DNA of 56,249 nucleotides, from assembly GCA_018971065.1 (NCBI GenBank), contig JAGWVC010000011.1, positions 1-56,249 on the forward strand, read 5' to 3'. The notes below the pieces were generated by a model. It was given only the letters and a program-made list of their open reading frames with translations. It had not been told where the DNA came from and did not search any database. Position 1 is the first letter of the stretch, and the number at the start of each line of letters is the position of its first letter. This stretch comes from Sphingomonadales bacterium. GTDB lineage: Bacteria > Pseudomonadota > Alphaproteobacteria > Sphingomonadales > Sphingomonadaceae. Shown piece after piece: positions 33,216 through 40,493 of this stretch. The translations under genes and the position numbers were made by a program.

Positions 33216-35299
33216 CTGGCCAACGCGTCGAGCGCCTCGATCCGCTCGGCCGAGGCGAACAACGGGTTGATTTCCAGCGCCGCCAGATCGGCGCCCAGCG
33301 CCAGTGCGGCATCGCCGATGGCAACGATCACGTCGGCCAGCCGATCCAGGTCCACCGGCGCCGATCCGCGATAACCGCGCAGCAAGGCCGCGCCGCGCAA
33401 TTCGCCCAGCATCGCGTGCACATCCCCGGGCGAGACCGGCAGCGGGCGCATGGCGGTGTCGTTCAGCAGTTCGATCCACACCCCGCCCAGCCCCAGCGCC
33501 AGTACCGGTCCCCAGTCGGGATCGCGGGCGACGCCGACGAACAGTTCAACCCCGCCCGCGCGCATCGGCGCCACCAGCACGCCGTCGATCGGCACACCGG
33601 GCGCATGGCGGGCCACCGCGCCGCACAGCGCGGCGAAGGCATCACCCGCCTCGCCGGGCGCCACGTTCAGCCGCACGCCGCCCACCTCGGTCTTGTGGGC
33701 GATGGCTGGCGAAGCGATTTTCAGCGCCACCGGGCCGCCGATTGCACCGGCGATGGCGGCGGCATCGGCGGCGCTGGTGGCCAGCCGTATCGGCACCACC
33801 GGCACACCGCGCGCGCCCAGCCATTCCAGCACCGCGTACTCGTCCTGCGGCCGCGCGGCATCGGCCGCCGGCAGGGCGCGAACCACGGGCGCACCACGAT
33901 GCAAGGCGGCAGACCACCGCGCCAGATGGCCGGCGGCCTTCGCAACCGGTTCCAGCCCGCAGAACGCGTGCGCGCAGCCCGTCTCCGCCAGGAACCCTTG
34001 CGTGAACGGAGTCAGCGGCTGCACGACCTGCCCGACGATGATCGCCTCGCGCCCGGCGGCGCGATACCCGCGCGCTATTGCCGCGTAACCGGCACGCTGC
34101 GCGATCGTCTCGTCCTCGCTGGCGGGCACGCCCATCAGCGTCAGCGCCAGCCCGATCGCGGGATCGCCCAGCACCAGCGGCAGCGCCCGTTCCCAGATCG
34201 TCGCATCGGTCAGCGCCCCGCCGGTCACATCGAACGGGTTGCTGACGGTGGCATAGGCCGGCACGACCGCTGTCAGCGCCGCAGCCGTCTCCCGCGCAAA
34301 CGGCGGCATCGGCACGCCGTTTTCCTCGGCCAGATCGGCAAACATCGCTGCCGCGCCGCCCGAAACCGAAAGGAACGCCACGCCCTTGCCCGGTGCCAGC
34401 GGGCCGGCGGCGCCGATCAGCCCGCCGGTCGTCACCAGTTCCTCGACGCTGTTCACGCGGATCACGCCATACTGGCGGCATACCGCATCGAAAACGCGGT
34501 CATCGCCGACCAGCGATCCGGTGTGCGCGCGCGCGACGGCGGCGGAAAGCTCCCCGCGCCCGGTCTTGTAAAGCAGGATCGGCTTGCCCGCCGCCAGCGC
34601 CCGCGCCGCCAACCCGCGAAAGCGTTCCGCCGAAAACGCCGATTCGGCATAGGCCAGAATGACACGGGTGGCGGGATCGCCGATCATGTAGTCGATGGCG
34701 TCGAGCGTATCGACCATCGCGGCGTTGCCCGGCGTACACAGAAAGCTCAGGCCGATGTGCTGCTGGTGGCAGAACCGGCCGATGTCCGCCGCGATCGAGC
34801 CCGACTGCGACACGACCCCGACCGAGCCGACGCACAACGGTTGCCGTGCCGGGATCGAGGTTGCCACCAATCGTTCGGACAGGTTGGCAAAGCCCAGCGA
34901 ATTGGGCCCGAGCATGCGCACGCCCAGTTCCCGGCACTTTGCCACCAACTCGCGTTGCAATGCCGCCCCGGCCTCGCCCGCCTCGGCAAAGCCCGAACTC
35001 AGCACCACGGCGTTGCGGATTCCGGCCGCAGCGGCATCGGTCAGTGTCTCCGCCACCAGATCGGCACGGACCATCACGAAGGCGAGATCGACCGGTTCGG
35101 GCAGCTCGCGGCAGCTTCGGAAAATCGGCAGGCCATGCGCTGGCGCGCCGCCGGGATTCACGCCATAGACCCGCCCCGCGTAGCCATAGGCGGCGAAGCG
35201 GCGGAACACCATGCCGCTCCACGCCGAGCGCTCCGACGCGCCGATCATCACCACGCTGCGCGGGCGGAAGAAGTCGCCCAGCCAGTCCTGTTCGCTCAT
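33188..35299 (-). CDS. NDP-forming acyl-CoA synthetase (acetyl-CoA synthetase ADP-forming-like)
   Basis: A 703-residue fusion. It runs CoA-binding domain (FFRPRSVVMIGASERS), ligase-CoA domains with GPNSLGFANL, GVVSQSGSIAADI and the probable phospho-His259 in ARAHTGSLVGDD, and a C-terminal ATP-grasp domain (GPVALKIASPAIAHKTEVGG). It activates carboxylates reversibly with ATP to give ADP and phosphate. It overlaps the Gfo/Idh-like gene by four bases (ATGA). As last gene of the Rieske operon it may activate an acid made by the upstream oxygenase and hydrolase steps. Confidence 0.92.
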   Translation of the reverse strand: MSEQDWLGDFFRPRSVVMIGASERSAWSGMVFRRFAAYGYAGRVYGVNPGGAPAHGLPIFRSCRELPEPVDLAFVMVRADLVAETLTDAAAAGIRNAVVLSSGFAEAGEAGAALQRELVAKCRELGVRMLGPNSLGFANLSERLVATSIPARQPLCVGSVGVVSQSGSIAADIGRFCHQQHIGLSFLCTPGNAAMVDTLDAIDYMIGDPATRVILAYAESAFSAERFRGLAARALAAGKPILLYKTGRGELSAAVARAHTGSLVGDDRVFDAVCRQYGVIRVNSVEELVTTGGLIGAAGPLAPGKGVAFLSVSGGAAAMFADLAEENGVPMPPFARETAAALTAVVPAYATVSNPFDVTGGALTDATIWERALPLVLGDPAIGLALTLMGVPASEDETIAQRAGYAAIARGYRAAGREAIIVGQVVQPLTPFTQGFLAETGCAHAFCGLEPVAKAAGHLARWSAALHRGAPVVRALPAADAARPQDEYAVLEWLGARGVPVVPIRLATSAADAAAIAGAIGGPVALKIASPAIAHKTEVGGVRLNVAPGEAGDAFAALCGAVARHAPGVPIDGVLVAPMRAGGVELFVGVARDPDWGPVLALGLGGVWIELLNDTAMRPLPVSPGDVHAMLGELRGAALLRGYRGSAPVDLDRLADVIVAIGDAALALGADLAALEINPLFASAERIEALDALASYAPASPAR

Positions 35300-36360
35300 G
35301 CCAGCGCCTGCCGCATGCCGGTTGCCGATGCCACGTCGATCGCGTCGAGCAGCCGGGTCAGCCGCACCGCATGGCCGAAATCGGGCCACGACGGCCGCCC
35401 GGCGGCAATGTCCTCGTCCAGCCGCAGCCACGCGTGCAGCACGTTCACCGGCGCGCCGGCAAGCCCTTCGGCACGGTCGGCCGTGCGCGCCACCGGCAGG
35501 TCGGTTTCCAGCGTGATCCGCCCCACCTGAAACCCGCCCGGATGCTTGCTGGTCAGGCGCAGGCTGCCGTGTTCGCCTTCAAGATCGAACGTGAACGCCG
35601 CGCCCGGGGTGGCGCCCGTCACTTCCAGTGTCGAGATGCAGCCACCTTCATGTCGCCCCAACACCAGCATGTGATCGGCGCAGGTGCGCTCGACCACGTC
35701 GTCGCTGCCGGAAATCCTCACGGTTTCGCGCAGGATCGAAGCGCGCGCATCCACCTCGCGATAAGCGCCGACGACATGCTCGATCACTGCCAGCGTATGG
35801 CCGCCGGCGATGGTTTCCAGCGTGGCGCCGTTGCGCCTGTCCTGCAGGTAAGCATAGTGCGCCGGCGCTTCAGCCCCCCAGCCGGCGGTGGGGGAGAAAA
35901 TCCGCGCCACCCGCAGCTTGCCGAGCGCGCCGGAACGCACCAGCCGCGCAGCATCCTGCACCGCGGGCGACGACAGCGCCTGCAGGCCGATCATCGCGCT
36001 GACGCCGGGCGGCACCGCTGCCGCCATCTCCTCCGCTTCCGCCAGATCGCGGCCCAGCGGCCACTCGCAATAGACATGCTTGCCCGCCGCCAGCGCCGCC
36101 AGCACGATGGCGCGGTGCTCGGGCACTTTCACGGTCACCGCCACGGCATCGACGGCCGGGTCGGCAACCATCGCCAGCGTGTCGCCAAAGGCGCGATCCG
36201 CCCCGAACGCCAGCCGCGCGGCTTCGGCCAGCGCAAGCGTGCGCGCCGAAACCGCCGCCAGCCGGAAACGGTCCGGCCGGGTGCGCAACCCCGGCACATG
36301 GGCATCGTGCGCCCAGGCGCGCTCGGCATTTCCCCCGGCGATGGCGATGTTCAGTGTCAA
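35296..36360 (-). CDS. Gfo/Idh/MocA-family protein, Gal80-like
   Basis: A 354-residue Rossmann-fold protein: NIAIAGGNAERAW at the N-terminus and AAGKHVYCEWPLGRDLAEAEE where the family normally reads EKP. Here the catalytic Lys is Trp100, as in some Gal80-like members, so a normal hydride-transfer mechanism is doubtful. A C-terminal beta-sheet domain has GGHTLAVIEHVVG. A TTG start at 36360 is proposed because GGGAG lies just upstream; starting further upstream would overlap the preceding gene. It sits between the amidohydrolase-like and acyl-CoA synthetase genes. Confidence 0.8.
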   Translation of the reverse strand: MTLNIAIAGGNAERAWAHDAHVPGLRTRPDRFRLAAVSARTLALAEAARLAFGADRAFGDTLAMVADPAVDAVAVTVKVPEHRAIVLAALAAGKHVYCEWPLGRDLAEAEEMAAAVPPGVSAMIGLQALSSPAVQDAARLVRSGALGKLRVARIFSPTAGWGAEAPAHYAYLQDRRNGATLETIAGGHTLAVIEHVVGAYREVDARASILRETVRISGSDDVVERTCADHMLVLGRHEGGCISTLEVTGATPGAAFTFDLEGEHGSLRLTSKHPGGFQVGRITLETDLPVARTADRAEGLAGAPVNVLHAWLRLDEDIAAGRPSWPDFGHAVRLTRLLDAIDVASATGMRQALA

Positions 36361-36376
36361 GGCGCTCTCCCGTCTC

Positions 36377-37252
36377 TCAATCCAGCTTGAACACACGCGC
36401 GGCGTTGTCGTGCAGGAAACCCGGCCATACCGCGTCGTCGAACGGCACCTGCTCCAGCTCGGCGAAGATCCGCTCCAGCGTCAATCCGGCAGGGAAGTAG
36501 CCCGCGTACATGATCTTGCCCGCGCCGCGCGAGTTGGCATAGTCGATGATCGCCTTGGGGTAGTACTTCGGCGCGAACGCGCTCGTCGAGTAGTACAGGT
36601 TAGGGTACTTCAGCATCAGCTTGACCGCGAGGTCTTCCCACGGTTCGCCGCAGTGGCGCATCACGAACTTCAGTTCGGGGAAGAACCAGCACACCTCGTC
36701 CAGCCATTCCACCTTCTGCGTGCGCAACAGCATGCGCGGCCCCGGCACGCCAACGTTGGCGACGAACGGAATGTCGAGATCGATGCAGGCGGCATAGATC
36801 GGGTATAGCTCGCGCTCGTGCAGAGCCACTTGCGGCAGCGAGGCGGCGGGAAAATAGCTGACCGCCTTGATGTCCCACTCGTCCTTCAGCCGGCGGATGC
36901 GGCGCACTTCATCCATGCCGTGGTTGGGGTTGATCGATGCCTGCAGGAAGAAGCGGTCGCGATAGGTGGTGCGTATTTCCGGATGGCGCTCGGCCTCGGC
37001 CACGGTGACCATCGCCTTCGCCACGTTGAAGCGATCCATCTGCTCAATGATCTTCGCGACATACTGCGCCGGATCGTCGCCCAGCGTCGGCACCTCGCGG
37101 AACATGTAGCCGGCGGGCATCGCCGTGGCCTGATCGGCGGTCTCGCGCTGCATCGCCGCCACGGCCTTGTATCCGGCCTGGTTGTGGGCATCGGTGGGAA
37201 TGTTGATCATCAGGTCGATGACCGGCTGCGCCTTGGGAAATGCCATCGCCAT
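36377..37252 (-). CDS. Amidohydrolase-like protein with a degenerate metal site
   Basis: A 291-residue TIM-barrel protein of the amidohydrolase_2 type, recognisable from FLQASINPNHGMDEVRRIRRL, KFVMRHCGEPWEDLAVKLMLKYPN and the C-terminal DNAARVFKLD. The N-terminal HxH motif is absent (VIDLMINIPTD), and the late F/GxDFP motif reads MYAGYFP, with Tyr in place of the metal-binding Asp. MRHCG keeps its His. A metal-free or altered chemistry, or a structural role, is possible. ATG 37252 and 37246 are both usable; GAGG precedes them. Five bases separate it from the Rieske gene. Confidence 0.75.
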   Translation of the reverse strand: MAMAFPKAQPVIDLMINIPTDAHNQAGYKAVAAMQRETADQATAMPAGYMFREVPTLGDDPAQYVAKIIEQMDRFNVAKAMVTVAEAERHPEIRTTYRDRFFLQASINPNHGMDEVRRIRRLKDEWDIKAVSYFPAASLPQVALHERELYPIYAACIDLDIPFVANVGVPGPRMLLRTQKVEWLDEVCWFFPELKFVMRHCGEPWEDLAVKLMLKYPNLYYSTSAFAPKYYPKAIIDYANSRGAGKIMYAGYFPAGLTLERIFAELEQVPFDDAVWPGFLHDNAARVFKLD

Positions 37253-37257
37253 GATCC

Positions 37258-38220
37258 TCAGGCGTAAAAGCGCTGGTAGAATTCGCGATAGGCCATGATC
37301 GGCCCGTCGTTCTTCACCAGCAGCGGCTTGGCAAGGTGGCGCTTGAACGGCCAGACTTTCGCGTCCTCCTCCAGTTGCTTCCAGGTGTTGGCCATCAGCT
37401 TGGCGGTGACGTTGGCCTTGCCATCGGCGATCTGCGCCGGGTGGAAATAGACGTGGCGCATATGCGTGCGGGCGCCATCCAAAGGGGTCTGCATCTGCAA
37501 CAGCAGCAGGTCGGTAATGCCCCAGAACCGCGTGAACGACAGCCCCGGCCCCAGCGCCCGCACGTCGATCTTGCCGTCGATCTCGCCGCGCGCGGTGGGC
37601 AGTTTGCTGGTGGCCGAGGTGTAGCGGAAATAGCCGTCGATCTTCATTTCGGGAACCGGCGGCGCCTTGACGCCGTGCAGCGCGGGGAAATGGGCCACGT
37701 CGGCGCTGTTTTCGGTGATCTCCTGGATGTGGACGTCGAACACCCATTCCTTGAAGAACGCGGGAATCCAGCCCTCCCCTGCGATTTCCGGCACCGGCGC
37801 GATGGCGAATAGCGGCTCGGCCTGATGCGGGTGCCACCACGCGAAAATGATGCCGAGGTCCTCGTGGATCGGCAGCGAACGTTCGCGGCATGGCTTCTTC
37901 AGTTTCGGCGGCAGGTCGTCCTGATAGGGAATGCGCGCCACCGAGCCGTCGCCAGCAAACTCCCACATGTGAAACGGGCAGCGGATGCTGTTTCCCGCCA
38001 CTGTGCTGGAATGCCCCAGATGCGCGCCGAGGTGCGGGCAGATCGCGTCCAGTCCGCGCACGATGCCATCCTCGCCGCGCCAGATCACGAACTCCTCACC
38101 GCACAACTGGAACGCGTGGATGCCACCGGCAGGCAGGTCCTCGCTGCGGGCGACGGCGAACCAGCCGAACGGGATCGGCAGATTGAAGCGTTCGGCGGCG
38201 GTAGAGACGCTGGCGGTCAT
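37258..38220 (-). CDS. Rieske non-haem iron oxygenase, terminal component
   Basis: A 320-residue oxygenase. The Rieske cluster ligands are Cys61/His63 (CPHLGAHLG) and Cys81/His84 (CPFHMW). The mononuclear iron site is TENSADVAHFPALHG (Asp174, His177, His182). The compact layout resembles the KshA/DAF-36-like group that hydroxylates or desaturates steroids and other alicyclics. No ferredoxin or reductase gene adjoins it, so electrons must come from partners elsewhere. GGGAGC precedes the ATG. It is first in the operon and divergent from the IclR gene. Confidence 0.92.
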   Translation of the reverse strand: MTASVSTAAERFNLPIPFGWFAVARSEDLPAGGIHAFQLCGEEFVIWRGEDGIVRGLDAICPHLGAHLGHSSTVAGNSIRCPFHMWEFAGDGSVARIPYQDDLPPKLKKPCRERSLPIHEDLGIIFAWWHPHQAEPLFAIAPVPEIAGEGWIPAFFKEWVFDVHIQEITENSADVAHFPALHGVKAPPVPEMKIDGYFRYTSATSKLPTARGEIDGKIDVRALGPGLSFTRFWGITDLLLLQMQTPLDGARTHMRHVYFHPAQIADGKANVTAKLMANTWKQLEEDAKVWPFKRHLAKPLLVKNDGPIMAYREFYQRFYA

Positions 38221-38260
38221 GGCGATGCTCCCGGAAAAGGACTTGCCTTATGGATCAATA

Positions 38261-38291
38261 ATAGATACATATAATCTATAAAGTGATACAT
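38261..38291. promoter_or_regulatory. AT-rich operator region between the Rieske operon and the IclR gene
   Basis: ATAGAT (38261-38266) and ATCTAT (38274-38279) form an inverted repeat with a 7-base spacer that contains the start of a TATAAT hexamer (38270-38275). GATACAT occurs twice (38264-38270, 38285-38291), 21 bases apart. The AT-rich island in high-GC surroundings is a likely IclR binding site controlling both directions. Confidence 0.5.
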
Positions 38292-38305
38292 AGGGGTGAT
38301 TCGGG

Positions 38306-39022
38306 TTGGCCGTCAAGGCAAGCACCAATGCCGTACGCGTGCTCACCGTGCTTGATGCCGTGGCGCGCCACCAGCCGATCGGCGTCAGCGAACTGGCGCG
38401 CCTGCTGGACGACGATAAGAGCGGTATCCAGCGCATGCTGGTGGCGCTGGCCGAGGAAGGCTGGATCCGCGCTGACGGCAGCGTGAAAACCCGCTGGTCT
38501 GTAACCCAGCGACTGCGCCTGCTGGCCGATCTGGCCTGTGGCGACGGCGATCTGCGCACCGTCGCGCGCCCGGTGATCGAGGCTTTGCGTGACGCCAGCG
38601 GCGAAACTGTATCGCTGGTGCTGGCCGATGGGAACCGCTTCGTGGTGGCCGATGTGGCCGAAAGCCCGGCCTTGCTGCGCGCGGTGCCGCGCATCGGCAT
38701 GGCCGTGCCCGGCCGGCTCAGTGCCAGCGCCTTGGCCTTCCTGCCGTGGCTGCCGCCGGCGCGGCAGGCGCGCTTGCTCGGCGGCACAGCGGACGAGGCC
38801 ACCGCAACCTGCATCGCCACCGCCCGCGAACAAGGCTTCGCCATCGTCGAAAGCCCGCGCGGCGGTGAGACGGTCAGCATTGCCGCCGCCATCCGCGATG
38901 CCGCCGGTCAGCCGCTCGGCGCGCTGGTGCTGTCGGCGCCGCAAGCCCGCCTCGATGCCGCGCAACGGCTGGCCCTGGGCCGGCAAGTCCGCGACGCCGC
39001 CGCCGCTTGCGCTGCCGGTTAG
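38306..39022 (+). CDS. IclR-family transcriptional regulator
   Basis: A 238-residue regulator: N-terminal winged helix-turn-helix (NAVRVLTVLDAVARHQPIGV then LARLLDDDKSGIQRMLVALAEEGW) and a C-terminal GAF-like effector domain with SGETVSLVLADGNRFVVADV. A TTG start at 38306 is the only start near the HTH; AGGGG lies upstream. It is divergent from the Rieske operon, which it probably controls in response to a pathway acid. Its 3' end overlaps the convergent luciferase-like gene by a few bases. Confidence 0.9.
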   Translation: MAVKASTNAVRVLTVLDAVARHQPIGVSELARLLDDDKSGIQRMLVALAEEGWIRADGSVKTRWSVTQRLRLLADLACGDGDLRTVARPVIEALRDASGETVSLVLADGNRFVVADVAESPALLRAVPRIGMAVPGRLSASALAFLPWLPPARQARLLGGTADEATATCIATAREQGFAIVESPRGGETVSIAAAIRDAAGQPLGALVLSAPQARLDAAQRLALGRQVRDAAAACAAG

Positions 39023-39930
39023 CGGCAATAGGGCGCCACCGCTTCGCCGAACCACTGCACCAGCTCGATATAGCCGGCCCGGCTGGGGTGTGCGATGTTG
39101 ACGCTGGCCCAGGTCACGCCCGCCGCCTTCAGTTCGGTACAGGCGGCGATGAACCGTGCCGCGCTTTCGGGTCGCGTGTCCTTGATCCGCATGCGCGGCC
39201 CCAACACGATGTCGAACGGGCCATCACGCCCCAGCGCCGCGCGCTGTTCGCCGATGCGTCCGATCATCTCGTGCAGGTGTTCCAGCGAGCGCACGCCGCT
39301 GTCCGCATCGGCCTTGCCCATGCCCGGGTTGGCCCAGAACGGGCACCAGCCGTCGCCCCAGCGCGCCGCCCGTTCCAGCGCCCGGGGGGAACAGCCGCCG
39401 ATCCAGATCGGCGGGGCGGTATCGGGCACGGGGCGAGGTTCGTTGCCGGTCGCTTCCCAGCCGCTGCCGCGCATCGTTACCGGTCCGCCGGCCCAGGCTG
39501 CGCGGATTGCCGCCAGCGCCTCGTCGGTCAGTGCGCCGCGCCGGGCGAAATCCACACCCAGCGCGGCGAATTCGCTGCGCTGGTAGCCGACGCCGACGCC
39601 CAGGATCAGCCGACCGGCGGAAAGCACCTGCAGCGTTGCGGCGGCCTTGGCGGTGACGAAAGGGTGGCGATAAGGCAGCACTATGATGCCGGTATGGACC
39701 ATCAGCCGCGTCGTCGCCGCCGCCACGAACGCCAGCGCGGTGAACGGATCGAGCGCGTCGTGGCCCACGCTGTGCAGCCATTCGCTATCGGGGGCAGGGT
39801 GGTCGGTGGTGAACGCCGCGTCGATTCCGGCAGCTTCCAGCGCCCGGCCCATTTCCGCGATCGCCGCCAGCGACTGGAATTCGCCAACGGGCGCGATCAC
39901 GCCGATCGGCAGTTCGGCGGTGAACCTCAT
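39019..39930 (-). CDS. Luciferase-like (LLM) flavin/F420-type oxidoreductase
   Basis: A 303-residue TIM-barrel protein of the bacterial luciferase-like superfamily: ELPIGVIAPVGEFQSL, TTDHPAPDSEW, LMVHTGIIVLPYRHPFVTAK, LGVGVGYQRSEFAALG and PPIWIGGCSPRALERAARWGDGW. Members use F420 or FMN. ATG 39930 overlaps the upstream gene's stop (ATGA). In alphaproteobacteria an FMN-dependent monooxygenase is at least as likely as F420 use. The substrate is unknown; operon partner is the EthD-like protein. Confidence 0.88.
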   Translation of the reverse strand: MRFTAELPIGVIAPVGEFQSLAAIAEMGRALEAAGIDAAFTTDHPAPDSEWLHSVGHDALDPFTALAFVAAATTRLMVHTGIIVLPYRHPFVTAKAAATLQVLSAGRLILGVGVGYQRSEFAALGVDFARRGALTDEALAAIRAAWAGGPVTMRGSGWEATGNEPRPVPDTAPPIWIGGCSPRALERAARWGDGWCPFWANPGMGKADADSGVRSLEHLHEMIGRIGEQRAALGRDGPFDIVLGPRMRIKDTRPESAARFIAACTELKAAGVTWASVNIAHPSRAGYIELVQWFGEAVAPYCR

Positions 39931-40286
39931 GCGTTCACGCACTCGTCCACGACGAACAGCCGGGTCTGCGTATGGTCGAGGAAGTTGGCCTCGTCGGTGC
40001 GGATGATTGCCAGCGTGGCGGGATCGGCCAGCGCCGCCTTCCAGGCGCGGAAGGCATCGCGATCGACGAACTTCATGACCGTCATCGCATCGAAACCGAT
40101 CGCCTCGTCCAGGCTTTGTCCGTCGGCGGGCCGAACCTTGGACGCGTCGGGGTAGTTGCGCTCATAGACCGCCAGCATCGGCAGCAGGCTGGCGATTTTG
40201 GGCGCGTGGCAATTCTCGTAATAGTCGCGGAAGGCTTCGCGGCTTGTGCCCGACAGTCTGGTGAGGAACGCAATGGCCTTGATCAT
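39927..40286 (-). CDS. EthD-like dimeric alpha/beta-barrel protein
   Basis: A 119-residue protein with MIKAIAFLTRLSGTSREAF, DYYENCHAPKIASLLP and YERNY, the arrangement of EthD-domain proteins (small ferredoxin-like barrels, often paired with oxygenases). EthD is needed for ether degradation by a P450 in one actinobacterial system; the biochemical role is generally unclear. AAGGAAG lies before the ATG. It is translationally coupled to the luciferase-like oxidoreductase, which suggests a joint function. Confidence 0.82.
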   Translation of the reverse strand: MIKAIAFLTRLSGTSREAFRDYYENCHAPKIASLLPMLAVYERNYPDASKVRPADGQSLDEAIGFDAMTVMKFVDRDAFRAWKAALADPATLAIIRTDEANFLDHTQTRLFVVDECVNA

Positions 40287-40324
40287 GAGGCTTCCTTCGA
40301 CTGGCTTTGCAGAAATGATTCGCA

Positions 40325-40361
40325 TGCATTGCGATCTTGCCGGTCCAGCGTCAACCGGCAA
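40325..40361. promoter_or_regulatory. TGCATTGC motif and inverted repeat upstream of the EthD-like operon
   Basis: TGCATTGC at 40325-40332 matches the recurrent promoter core. TTGCCGGT (40337-40344) and ACCGGCAA (40354-40361) form a perfect 8-bp inverted repeat with a 9-base spacer. Both lie 39-75 bases before the EthD-like start. Confidence 0.45.
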
Positions 40362-40378
40362 CGTGCGCGCGTCAAGCC

Positions 40379-40444
40379 GCCGCCGCCGCCTACGTCAACG
40401 GCCACTGCCTTGTCGTGGACGGTGGCATGACCACTGCCGGGTGA
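40379..40444 (+). pseudogene. C-terminal remnant of an SDR gene
   Basis: The plus strand reads AAAAYVNGHCLVVDGGMTTAG then TGA, the typical last strand of a classical SDR (YxxGxxLxVDGGxT). Upstream, the frame shows no SDR sequence and no usable start. This is the stub of a deleted SDR gene that once ran rightward here. It lies between the EthD-like operon promoter and the end of the second TonB receptor. Confidence 0.6.
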
Positions 40445-40446
40445 AT

Positions 40447-40489
40447 GCCCGCGATACCCGGTCGCGATCGGCGGTCGGGTATCGCGGGC
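40447..40489. terminator. Hairpin downstream of the second TonB receptor
   Basis: Perfect 14-bp arms (40447-40460, 40476-40489) with a 15-base loop lie directly after the receptor stop and next to the SDR stub's stop. There is no T-run; probable bidirectional transcription end. Confidence 0.5.
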
Positions 40490-40493
40490 GGAT

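Noticed and set aside
38270..38275. TATAAT as the IclR -10 box
   Set aside because: No acceptable -35 element lies 16-18 bases upstream; it is kept only as part of the AT-rich operator region.
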